Source: Reinekea sp. G2M2-21 (GTDB taxonomy: Bacteria > Pseudomonadota > Gammaproteobacteria > Pseudomonadales > Natronospirillaceae). From it: a stretch of DNA of 64,000 nucleotides. The stretch lies in assembly GCF_015687175.1 (NCBI RefSeq), contig NZ_JADPQG010000004.1, positions 1-64,000 on the forward strand, written 5' to 3'. Each line of letters starts with the position of its first letter. The stretch's first letter is position 1. Shown piece after piece: positions 37,382 to 45,198 of the stretch. Both the position numbers and the translations under genes were made by a program. A model generated the notes under the pieces. It did no database searches, was not told where the DNA came from, and worked only from the letters and a program-made list of their open reading frames with translations.

Positions 37382-38217
37382 TATGCGGCGTCCTTTGCAA
37401 TGGCCTGAATCAGTCCGTCGTAGTTGTTATGAAATGTATTAAACAGCAGTTCTAAATCGATATCGGTCGCGTGTGGTTGGCCGCCAACAACGATGGATAA
37501 CTGGTTGCCCATGCGCTGCTCTGAATAAAGCACAACGTCCTCTTCAGAACGGTGAGACACCTGCGAAATTTTTTCTGGCAATTCGCCTAGGTCGAACCAG
37601 TGCGCGTGGGTTTCGTTCATCATCACGACAGAATCGATAATGGAGTCGAGGTCTCGCACCTGATGCGTACAAATTAAAAAAGTCTGCTCATCGGACTGAT
37701 GCTGAATCACCATATCGCGGAACTGTGCTTTCGCGGGAATGTCGAGTCCATTCGTGGGTTCGTCCATCAAAATCAGCTGACAACCGGTCGACATTGCAAA
37801 CGCCACCAGAAATTTTTTCTTCTGACCCAGCGACATTTCGGTCAGTCGCTTGCTGGTGTCGACATCAAATTGATCGGTAAGATGCGAGAAGCGTTTGTGG
37901 TCAAAATTTGGGTAAAAAACGGAATAGAGTTTCAGGTAGGCCATGCCGGTAACCGGTGGCAGTTCTGACTCTTCCGGTACGATAAACAGATTCTGGTAGA
38001 ACTCTGCCTGACGCTGACGAGGGTTAAAGCCCAGTACCGAGACCTCGCCCTGAGTTGGGGAGACCAAGCCCGCCAGCAATTTAATGAGTGTTGTTTTACC
38101 GGCACCATTGGCGCCTAAAACGCCCACGCTGCGCCCGGCTGGGATGTTAAGCGTGAGTCCGGTGAAAACGGTGGATTTCCGTGAATATGTGAAGCCAAGA
38201 TCCGAAAGTGTAATCAT
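37381..38217 (-). CDS. ABC transporter ATP-binding protein of the YtrA operon
   Basis: ATG 38217 is preferred over the in-frame ATG 38229 because SD ACAGGGA precedes it, and 38229 overlaps the operator. The 278-residue ATPase has Walker A GANGAGKTT, the signature motif MSLGQKKKF and Walker B LILMDEPTNGLD, with H-loop THQVRD. It powers the adjacent six-helix permease. The operon order is unusual in that the regulator comes third. Confidence 0.92.
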   Translation of the reverse strand: MITLSDLGFTYSRKSTVFTGLTLNIPAGRSVGVLGANGAGKTTLIKLLAGLVSPTQGEVSVLGFNPRQRQAEFYQNLFIVPEESELPPVTGMAYLKLYSVFYPNFDHKRFSHLTDQFDVDTSKRLTEMSLGQKKKFLVAFAMSTGCQLILMDEPTNGLDIPAKAQFRDMVIQHQSDEQTFLICTHQVRDLDSIIDSVVMMNETHAHWFDLGELPEKISQVSHRSEEDVVLYSEQRMGNQLSIVVGGQPHATDIDLELLFNTFHNNYDGLIQAIAKDAA

Positions 38218-38228
38218 GTCCCTGTCCA

Positions 38229-38278
38229 TTAGTGTATTAGGTTGCTAGTACACTAACTCTGTAGGTTTTAATTGGCAA
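38229..38278 (-). promoter_or_regulatory. Promoter and YtrA-type operator of the ABC operon
   Basis: On the minus strand, -35 TTGCCA (38273-38278) and -10-like TAGTGT (38250-38255) are 17 bases apart. The operator TTAGTGTA-N12-TACACTAA (38229-38236 and 38249-38256) is perfect and covers the -10. Such GntR/YtrA sites repress by blocking RNA polymerase. Confidence 0.75.
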
Positions 38279-38518
38279 GCATTTTTTTGTTGGATTTTTA
38301 GGCGAATCGCCAAGGTTAACTCAGCATTTTCAGCAGGTGAGTCAGGTAAGTGTCTGAAATATAAGGGTTTTAGTGGTTTTGAATAAATGAGGTCGAAGAT
38401 TAAATAATGACGAATGGCCAAGCATTTGGGTGGTAGAAAAATATTTTTTACCACCCGCGAACCTTTTTGTCAGTGGGATGCGTCTTGGAGAGACACATTG
38501 TTTAAAAAGGAAAATGTC

Positions 38519-39262
38519 ATGTCATACAAATCACGTACGGTATTAATTATTGGTGCTACTCGCGGAACTGGCGCAGCAATGGTAAAAAACATGCTTGCTG
38601 CGAACCACCGTGTTATCGCAGTTGGCCGTACTCAGGCTAGTGTTGAAGCATCTGAATTGGCGGAGCCAAAGGCCATTTGGATTTCAGCAGACAGCAGTCA
38701 TGAGGGTGTCGCAGAACAGTTATTGGGCCAATATGAACCTGATGTTGTGGTTTTGGTGGGTGGTGCACAACCCACGGTCGCGCCCTTTCAAAACATGAGT
38801 TGGTTGCAGTTTTCTCAAACTTGGGAAAATGACACCAAAATGAGTTTTGAATGGAGTAAGGCTTTACTGCATGCAGCAACTGATAAACCTCGTTTACTTA
38901 TCAGTTTTTCCAGCGGAGCCTCGTTGAACGGGTCCCCTTTGTCTGGTGGTTACGCGGGAGCGAAACGGATGCAAACTTTTTTGGCAGGCTATGCACAACG
39001 GGAAGCGAATTTAATGCAAAGGAATCTGCGGTTTTTGTCCGTCATTCCGACACAACTGATCGAAGGAACGGCCATTGCGTCCCAGGCATCTCAGGCATAC
39101 GCTCAGGCAAGTGGGAAAACGGCAGACCAGTTTATGTCGCAATGGCCACAACCTTTGACACCTGAACGCTGTGCACAGGCGGTTGTTGAGCTGATTCAAG
39201 AACAACCCAAAGAAGGTGTGGTGTTTACAATTTCAGGTAGCGGGCTCGCGCAGGTAGCCTAA
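38519..39262 (+). CDS. SDR-family oxidoreductase
   Basis: ATG 38519 follows SD AAAAGG; an in-frame extension to 38414 has none. The 247-residue Rossmann protein has the GATRGTG nucleotide-binding loop (GxxxGxG) near residue 12 and a YAGAK active-site motif with the catalytic Ser in SFSSGASLNGS. It most likely uses NAD(P)H on an unknown small substrate. It is followed 20 bases later by an ECF sigma factor and may be under its control. Confidence 0.85.
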   Translation: MSYKSRTVLIIGATRGTGAAMVKNMLAANHRVIAVGRTQASVEASELAEPKAIWISADSSHEGVAEQLLGQYEPDVVVLVGGAQPTVAPFQNMSWLQFSQTWENDTKMSFEWSKALLHAATDKPRLLISFSSGASLNGSPLSGGYAGAKRMQTFLAGYAQREANLMQRNLRFLSVIPTQLIEGTAIASQASQAYAQASGKTADQFMSQWPQPLTPERCAQAVVELIQEQPKEGVVFTISGSGLAQVA

Positions 39263-39282
39263 CCAAGGAGGTTATAGAAACG

Positions 39283-40155
39283 ATGTCCGGAACGGTAACA
39301 AAAGCAGAGTTTGAAACAGTTGTGGCCACGATGCGTAGCAAGCTGCATCGGTACTGTGCAAGAATGACCGGGTCGGTCATTGATGGTGAAGATGTGTTGC
39401 AGACCGCGCTAATAAAGGCGTATGAGGCTGTGTTAAAAGAAACACACATCAACAACATTGAGGCCTGGCTATTTCAGGTTGCCCATAACACCGCGATGGA
39501 CTTTTTTCGCAAACGCAATTCGCAAGAGACCTTGGTGAAGGAGGTGGCGATGCAACCGGATGAAAACAGTGTCGACACCAACTTGCTAACCGAGAACATT
39601 CGGCAACTGTCTGTGTTGCCACCGCTGCAGCGCAGTGTCGTGTTATTGCGGGATTTGTTTGGTTATCCCGCTGAAGAAGTCGCAGAAATTCTCATGTCGA
39701 CAACGAGCGCAGTGAAGTCTGCTTTGCATCGAGGCAGGCAACAACTTAAAAAAGTTTCAGTGTTAGACTCTGCAGTCGCGCCATTACCTGCTGCAAATAC
39801 GCATCTTGTTGATCTGATTCGGCAGTATGTCGACCTGTTTAATCAGCGCAAGTTTGATGATATTCAGGATCTGCTTACCGAAGAAGTCAGATTGGACATG
39901 GTGAACAAAGTGCAGTTCTCGGGTAAAGCGGAAGTTGGCGGCTATTTCATCAATTATTCGAATCAAGCGGATTGGCGAATGGAAGCGGGGGTCGTGGAGG
40001 GGCGTCCGGCAGTGCTGGCCTTTACCCGTGAAAGCGGTGAAATACCCGCTTACTTTGTGCTGCTGGAGTTTGATCAGGATGCGTTGCGTTTTATTCGTGA
40101 CTTCCGCTATGCGCAATACGTGATGGAGGGAGCAACCTGGCAGAAACTGGCTTAG
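39283..40155 (+). CDS. ECF sigma factor with C-terminal SnoaL-like domain
   Basis: The 290-residue protein has sigma2 (HRYCARMTGSVIDGEDVLQTAL, VAHNTAMDFFRKR) and sigma4 (LLRDLFGYPAEEVAEILMSTTSAVKSALHRGRQQL) regions, then an NTF2/SnoaL-like domain (residues about 175-290) in place of a separate anti-sigma factor. Such ECF41/ECF56-like sigma factors are controlled by that extension. The SD AAGGAGGT is excellent. It probably shares a transcript with the SDR gene upstream. Confidence 0.85.
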   Translation: MSGTVTKAEFETVVATMRSKLHRYCARMTGSVIDGEDVLQTALIKAYEAVLKETHINNIEAWLFQVAHNTAMDFFRKRNSQETLVKEVAMQPDENSVDTNLLTENIRQLSVLPPLQRSVVLLRDLFGYPAEEVAEILMSTTSAVKSALHRGRQQLKKVSVLDSAVAPLPAANTHLVDLIRQYVDLFNQRKFDDIQDLLTEEVRLDMVNKVQFSGKAEVGGYFINYSNQADWRMEAGVVEGRPAVLAFTRESGEIPAYFVLLEFDQDALRFIRDFRYAQYVMEGATWQKLA

Positions 40156-40236
40156 GGCTTCACCGGGAATGCCGGTGAGCGAAGTTGAATGAGTTGCCTA
40201 TACTGAAGGGTTCATCGAATTCGAAGAGGAGGGAAT

Positions 40237-41784
40237 ATGGAACACCCAGTCGTGTCAGGCAACTCACCCAAAAAGGTCGACCTGAAAGCCGGGGAAACCT
40301 ACTACTTCTGCCAATGCGGGCTATCGTCCAGTCAACCATTCTGCGATGGCTCCCACAAGGTGACACCCTTTAAACCCTTGTCTTTCAGTGTAGAAAAAGA
40401 CAGTACCGAGTATCTGTGCGCGTGCAAACATACCGGTAATGCGCCGTTTTGCGATGGTACTCACAAGAACTTCGGCGCCGATCAAGTAGGCCAAGAAGGG
40501 CCGGGAAAGGCAGCCATTCACAGTTCAAAAATACCCGCGGCGCAGGCCACGACAGAGGAACCGACGGTTGAATGGATCCATGCGCTGGCGAAAGATGGCT
40601 TGTCGAAAGTCGGGCATCATGGCCCGATGACGGCCATGGGCGTGCCTCGTCACTCACTGCCACATTGGGATGATATTCAAATTATGGCGGCTCAATTAGC
40701 CCGTCGGCCGTTGCTGGAAGACGCAAAAGTAAGCACTCAGTTAGTCATTGGTCCGCAAGCAAAGAAACCGCTGGTGCTCGACATTCCGATTTTTGTGTCC
40801 GACATGAGTTTCGGCGCGCTATCCGAAGAAGCGAAAATCGCTCTGGCGAGAGGGGCAGAGCTGGCGGGCACCGGCATATGCTCGGGTGAAGGCGGTATGC
40901 TGCCCGAGGAACAAGCAGAAAACTCACGATACTTCTATGAGTACGCCAGTGCGGGTTTCGGCTATGAAGAATCCTTACTGACACGCGTCCAGGCATTTCA
41001 TTTCAAAGGAGGTCAGGGTGCCAAAACCGGCACCGGTGGTCATCTGCCAGGCAACAAGAACACAGAGAAAATTGCCAGTGTACGCGGTCTTAAACCCGGT
41101 ACCGATGCTGTTTCTCCTGCTACCTTTCCGCACCTGCGCACTGTGGCGGATTTTCGTCAATTTGCCGATCGCGTACGGGAGATCACCGGTGGCATCCCGA
41201 TTGGGTTCAAGCTGAGCGCCAACCATATTGAAGAGGATATACAGTTCGCGCTGGACGCCGGAGCCGATTATTTGATTCTGGATGGTCGGGGCGGCGGTAC
41301 AGGCGCTGCACCGGAAATATTCCGGGATCACATCAGTGTGCCAACCATTCCCGCGTTAGCGCGCGCTCGGCGCTATCTGGACAAACAGGGTGCCAGTGGC
41401 CGCGTGACGTTGATCATTACCGGTGGTCTGCGCATGCCTATGGATTTTGTGAAAGCACTGGCGCTGGGCGCCGACGGTATTGCCATTTCCAACAGCGCTA
41501 TTCAATCCATTGGTTGTGTGGCCGCCCGCATGTGCAACACCAACAATTGCCCGTCGGGCATTGCCACGCAAAAACCTGAATTGCGTCAACGGCTGGATAT
41601 TGACAAAGGCGCGCAACAGTTAAACCGTTTTTTACGTGCCTCGACCGAACTGATGTCGGTTATGGCGCGCGCCTGCGGTCATGACGCTTTGGGGGATTTT
41701 TTCATTGCAGACATCGCAACCTGGCATAAAGACATGGCCCTGTTATCAGGTGTACCATACGCCGGAATTAACGACCCCTATTGA
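40237..41784 (+). CDS. Dual CDGSH iron-sulfur domain fused to a glutamate-synthase-like FMN domain
   Basis: The 515-residue protein starts with two CDGSH motifs: C25-x-C27...C36-DGSH40 and C61-x-C63...C72-DGTH76, each able to hold a 2Fe-2S cluster. After a linker (residues about 85-110) comes the GltB-type FMN barrel with SDMSFGALSEEAK, a TGICSGEGGMLPEE segment, KTGTGGHLPG, ILDGRGGGTGAAP and CNTNNCPSGIATQ. The amidotransferase and glutaminase parts are absent. A ferredoxin-like electron path into the FMN domain is likely; the real substrate is unknown. Confidence 0.9.
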   Translation: MEHPVVSGNSPKKVDLKAGETYYFCQCGLSSSQPFCDGSHKVTPFKPLSFSVEKDSTEYLCACKHTGNAPFCDGTHKNFGADQVGQEGPGKAAIHSSKIPAAQATTEEPTVEWIHALAKDGLSKVGHHGPMTAMGVPRHSLPHWDDIQIMAAQLARRPLLEDAKVSTQLVIGPQAKKPLVLDIPIFVSDMSFGALSEEAKIALARGAELAGTGICSGEGGMLPEEQAENSRYFYEYASAGFGYEESLLTRVQAFHFKGGQGAKTGTGGHLPGNKNTEKIASVRGLKPGTDAVSPATFPHLRTVADFRQFADRVREITGGIPIGFKLSANHIEEDIQFALDAGADYLILDGRGGGTGAAPEIFRDHISVPTIPALARARRYLDKQGASGRVTLIITGGLRMPMDFVKALALGADGIAISNSAIQSIGCVAARMCNTNNCPSGIATQKPELRQRLDIDKGAQQLNRFLRASTELMSVMARACGHDALGDFFIADIATWHKDMALLSGVPYAGINDPY

Positions 41785-41794
41785 GGATTCCTTG

Positions 41795-42583
41795 TTGGAA
41801 CTGATCGAAGAAGCGTTAGGTAACCTGACGAATACACAGTCTGGCCCGCGCGAAATGGCGCTCGACATTATCTGCGACCATGTTGAAAGTGGTGAGGCAG
41901 AGGCCGATTGGCTGGCACAATACCTGATTCCTGCCCTGCAGGAGATCGCGCGTGCCGGTATACACGATGCACAGAATGACCAGGTGTTTGGCCGAACCTT
42001 TGCGATAGAAGTGTTGGCCTGTGTGATGGAGCAAGACTCTTTGGAGGACCTGTTTACGCCGGACACCCGGAAAGCAATGGTCGAGTTCACCCTGCAATAC
42101 CTCAAAGACGAAACGGATTTTCGCGGTTATGTTAGCGATGAATCGGGCTGGGCACATTCGGTCGCCCACGTCGCCGATTTAACACAAGCGCTGTTCAAAC
42201 ATAACGACATTGATAGTGCGTGGGTGAGTGCGTTGCTACAGGGTTGGCAGACTTTTTTGAAACAGAGTTCGTTGCCGTTTCTGATGTTCGATGAAGACCA
42301 GCGCATTGCATCGGCTTTAAAAGCCGCTGTAAAACAGGGGCGTTTGAATGCGCTCAACCTGGCGGTATTTTTTGATGAGTTATTGGATGATGAAGACGAT
42401 GATTGGTTCCACCACGCGTTTCGGTCACGACCTGCCCTGAACCGTTTTAAAAACATTCAGAATCTGATCCGTTCGCTGTATCTGCAGTTGCAGTTGGACG
42501 TTCGGGGTGAGCAGCCATTGGACGTGCTCACGGTGTTAAAAGGCTTATTGCGAAAGTTAGATGCGGGTTTTTATCCCGCCTAA
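41795..42583 (+). CDS. DUF2785 protein
   Basis: TTG 41795 is chosen because SD GAGGA (41783-41787) lies seven bases before it and the longer frame from 41681 overlaps the upstream gene. The 262-residue helical protein has the DUF2785 signature RGYVSDESGWAHSVAHVADL. The function is unknown. It begins 10 bases after the CDGSH-GltB gene, so co-transcription is likely. Confidence 0.8.
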   Translation: MELIEEALGNLTNTQSGPREMALDIICDHVESGEAEADWLAQYLIPALQEIARAGIHDAQNDQVFGRTFAIEVLACVMEQDSLEDLFTPDTRKAMVEFTLQYLKDETDFRGYVSDESGWAHSVAHVADLTQALFKHNDIDSAWVSALLQGWQTFLKQSSLPFLMFDEDQRIASALKAAVKQGRLNALNLAVFFDELLDDEDDDWFHHAFRSRPALNRFKNIQNLIRSLYLQLQLDVRGEQPLDVLTVLKGLLRKLDAGFYPA

Positions 42584-42597
42584 GGTGTTGTTAAAAG

Positions 42598-43137
42598 ATG
42601 AATAGGATACGCCCGTTGGTTATACGATTTTCGATGTTGGCGTTGAGTTTGGTGTTGCTGGGTTGCGATTCTCTGCGCACGGTGAACGTCGATATCGAAT
42701 CTGAAACGTTGGTCGAAAGTGGCGGCTTCTTAGGCAATGTTTTTACCCAGTTCGGTTTCGACGACTTTGTGTCGTTTGACGTCAGCCAGTCCGCTGAGTT
42801 TAAAAACAATGATGCCACCCGCGGGAATATCGGCGAATCGTATGTAACGGGGTTTGTCCTGGAAGTCATCAGCCCGGAAGGCAATACGTTGAGCTTTATC
42901 GACGATTTGGAAATTTTTATTGGCGATGGCTCCACTAAACTTCAGGTCGCGTACATCGATGAAAACCAAGATACCAATGTTTCCAGGCTGGCATTAGAGG
43001 TGTTTGACGAGAGCGACATTGGCAAATACTTGCGGGCAGAGTCGACCACCGTCGAGGTGAATGCGAAAGGTACACCACCGACTGAAGACACACAGATTCG
43101 TGCGACGTTAAGCCTGTCTATTCAATTGCAGTTGTAA
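42598..43137 (+). CDS. Secreted lipoprotein, unknown function
   Basis: The 179-residue protein has a lipoprotein signal peptide with lipobox LLGC (Cys23), so it should be membrane-anchored in the periplasm. The mature part is acidic and beta-rich (TVNVDIESETLVESGGFLG). No family is recognised. It is 14 bases after the DUF2785 gene and reads through the same direction. Confidence 0.7.
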   Translation: MNRIRPLVIRFSMLALSLVLLGCDSLRTVNVDIESETLVESGGFLGNVFTQFGFDDFVSFDVSQSAEFKNNDATRGNIGESYVTGFVLEVISPEGNTLSFIDDLEIFIGDGSTKLQVAYIDENQDTNVSRLALEVFDESDIGKYLRAESTTVEVNAKGTPPTEDTQIRATLSLSIQLQL

Positions 43138-43213
43138 CCGCTCGCCGCAGCGTTTGCCGAATACCCCCTTGGCAAGGCAAACGCGCGTTCACTGTTCAAT
43201 TTCCCCTTCATCA

Positions 43214-44080
43214 TCACTGAACAACACGGTTCAACGCGTCGCGGATGATGTCTTTCGTGGTTTCCTGCAGCGGTAGAATGGGCGCACGCACCTCTTCGCT
43301 GCATCGCCCCATGACGGACATTGCGTATTTGATGCCCGCCGGGCTGGGTTCCAAAAAGAGCGCTTCGTGTAACGGCTCTAACTGTTCGTGGCAGCGCAGG
43401 GCTTCTGAATAGTCGCCTGAAGTACAGGCTTTTTGCATTTGCGCACATAAGGCAGGTGCGACATTGGCCGTGACAGATATACAGCCAACTCCCCCTTGCG
43501 CGTTGTAGCTGACGGCGGTCATATCTTCCCCGGAAAGAAACGCAAAGGGTGTCGATATCAACTGCCGTTCTCGGCTGATATGAGAAAGGTCTTTGGTGGC
43601 ATCTTTCACACCGACAACTCTTGGCAATTGAGCGAGTTCAGCAATGGTCTGCGGTTCAATGTCAACACCGGTTCGGGCGGGGATGTTATAAAGCAGGATA
43701 GGTAAGTCAGAATGGTTATGCAGTTGGGTGAAGTGGTTGAGTAAGCCAGCTTGATTGGGCCGATTGTAGTAACCTGCGGCACTGAGCAGACCATCGGCTC
43801 CGGCGGCACTGGCTATATTGGCCAGCTCGATGGCCCGGGCCGGGTTATTGGATGTTGCACCGGCAAACACCGGGATGGCTTTGTTTGCGGCAGCGGTAGC
43901 GACGCTGACAATGTCGCGATACTCTTCTGTGGTGACGGTCGAACATTCTCCGGTGGTTCCCACCACCACAATGCCTTGGGTGCCTTGGGCAATATGCCAA
44001 GACACTAAGCGCTCTAGCGCGGCCAGATCGACTTGATTGCCGGTAAAGGGTGTAACCAGCGCGACTAACGAACCTTGCAT
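43214..44080 (-). CDS. dapA: 4-hydroxy-tetrahydrodipicolinate synthase-like aldolase
   Basis: The 288-residue class I aldolase has the DapA motifs: LVALVTPF (opening), VVGTTGECSTVT (substrate loop), LYNIPARTG (Tyr) and VGVKDATKD with the Schiff-base Lys. It condenses pyruvate with aspartate semialdehyde in lysine and cell-wall synthesis. It stands alone; other lys genes are not nearby, so it could be a DapA-like relative. A terminator lies upstream at 44124-44158, ending an upstream minus-strand transcript. Confidence 0.85.
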   Translation of the reverse strand: MQGSLVALVTPFTGNQVDLAALERLVSWHIAQGTQGIVVVGTTGECSTVTTEEYRDIVSVATAAANKAIPVFAGATSNNPARAIELANIASAAGADGLLSAAGYYNRPNQAGLLNHFTQLHNHSDLPILLYNIPARTGVDIEPQTIAELAQLPRVVGVKDATKDLSHISRERQLISTPFAFLSGEDMTAVSYNAQGGVGCISVTANVAPALCAQMQKACTSGDYSEALRCHEQLEPLHEALFLEPSPAGIKYAMSVMGRCSEEVRAPILPLQETTKDIIRDALNRVVQ

Positions 44081-44123
44081 CAGATGTTCCTCTTTTTTGT
44101 TATGGACGCAGAGCCGACAGACA

Positions 44124-44158
44124 ATAAAAAACCCGGCGGCATTGCTGCGACCGGGTTT
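44124..44158 (-). terminator. Rho-independent terminator on the minus strand
   Basis: Read on the minus strand, AAACCCGG (44158-44151) pairs with CCGGGTTT (44136-44129), followed by a U-rich run (TTATTG). It lies between dapA (start 44080) and the possible gene at 44179-44445, so it ends a transcript coming from the upstream side. Confidence 0.75.
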
Positions 44159-44178
44159 GCGAAATTAACGTCTTACCA

Positions 44179-44445
44179 TTACCTGCACATACCCAAGCCA
44201 CAACAAACAGGTTTGTTGTGTTTAGCGTTGGGTTTACGTTTGCAGGCAATGGTCATCGCGTTAATCTGTATGTCCTGAAGAATGGCCAAAACTCTAACAC
44301 GCTGTTGTTTTTGCGAGCAAGCCACAATTTGAACCAAATTGATCTGAGGCACTTTTAAGTGATTGCCATCTCCTTCAGCGGGTGCAGAAATTCGCAACTG
44401 TCGAGGCAAGTTCTGCAGGTAATATTTATTACCTTGGCCAAGCAA
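44179..44445 (-). CDS. Possible small Cys-rich protein
   Basis: The 88-residue frame reads MLGQGNKYYLQNLPRQL..., and ends ACKRKPNAKHNKPVCCGLGMCR. It ends 21 bases before a minus-strand terminator (44124-44158), which supports a real transcript here. No SD is strong; an internal GTG (MPQINLV...) could be the start. Cys pairs CC and C near the end may bind metal. No homologue is known to me. Confidence 0.35.
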   Translation of the reverse strand: MLGQGNKYYLQNLPRQLRISAPAEGDGNHLKVPQINLVQIVACSQKQQRVRVLAILQDIQINAMTIACKRKPNAKHNKPVCCGLGMCR

Positions 44446-44477
44446 TTAACAAAAAAGTTTGCCATTTCAGACCCGCC

Positions 44478-44610
44478 CTCCGGGTCTTTCAGATCGATGA
44501 CTGAGCATTGATGTGTATTTTGAAAAGGACTCTCCAACCCTTACAATACACGCCTCGCGCAGTCCCCGATCTGATAAGACTGAGGTCATTTGAATGAATC
44601 AGAGGTGGCC
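44478..44610. ncRNA. Dispersed structured element, copy A
   Basis: About 133 bases matched by 48490-48623. Outer stem CAGATCG (44490-44496) with CGATCTG (44568-44574); inner hairpin GTGTATT (44513-44519) with AATACAC (44545-44551) and AAGG/CCTT inside it. The other copy has GTGTGTT with GACACAC, so A-T became G-C. I see no gene in it. Strand is unknown. Confidence 0.55.
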
Positions 44611-44686
44611 TAAGTCAGCGTTATTAGTTTGCAGATGGCAAATACTTCTGTAATATTAGTTTTTTCTAATTTAAAGGTGGCAACTC

Positions 44687-45037
44687 ATGACTCGATTTTT
44701 GGCATTACTGACGTTGATATTCTCGCTGACTGCCTGCCAGGCGGACACATCCGATATGACCCAGTGGCTTGCCGATGGCGTGATCATCGATACCCGGACT
44801 GTGGAAGAATTTAATAGTGGTCATATCGAAGGCGCCGTTCTTGTGCCGTACGATGTGATTGCGCAACGCATCGCATCGGTTGTTCCAGATAAATCGACCC
44901 CTGTTTTACTCTACTGCCGCAGTGGCCGACGCGCAGGTATCGCCGAAAAGACCTTATTGAACATGGGCTATACCCAGGTTAAAAACGTTGGTGGTCTTAC
45001 CGATATGCAACAATTTATCGATTCCCACCAAAAATAG
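44687..45037 (+). CDS. Rhodanese-like lipoprotein
   Basis: The 116-residue protein has a lipobox SLTAC (Cys17) and one rhodanese domain: VIIDTRTVEEFNSGHIEGA, then LLYCRSGRRAG with the catalytic Cys. This resembles PspE-type periplasmic sulfurtransferases, here anchored as a lipoprotein. It lies 76 bases downstream of copy A of the dispersed element, whose 3' side could affect it. SD AAAGGTGG precedes ATG 44687. Confidence 0.85.
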   Translation: MTRFLALLTLIFSLTACQADTSDMTQWLADGVIIDTRTVEEFNSGHIEGAVLVPYDVIAQRIASVVPDKSTPVLLYCRSGRRAGIAEKTLLNMGYTQVKNVGGLTDMQQFIDSHQK

Positions 45038-45198
45038 TCTGCATTATCGGCGGTCCTATTATTTAAACGGTGGTCCGCCATAAAATACCGTGCTTTCCGG
45101 GTTCCAGAATTGCATCTACACTGGGTTAATAGCGTGTTTCCTTTGGGCATCATTGCTGATTTTCACCGCTTTGATAGCCGTTAGCCGAGATGTCATAG

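Noticed and set aside
41681-41794. Longer N-terminus for the DUF2785 gene
   Set aside because: It would overlap the CDGSH-GltB gene by about 100 bases, and a good SD sits before TTG 41795.
44355-44537. 60-residue minus-strand ORF over copy A of the dispersed element
   Set aside because: It crosses the structured element and overlaps the 88-residue frame. No SD supports it.
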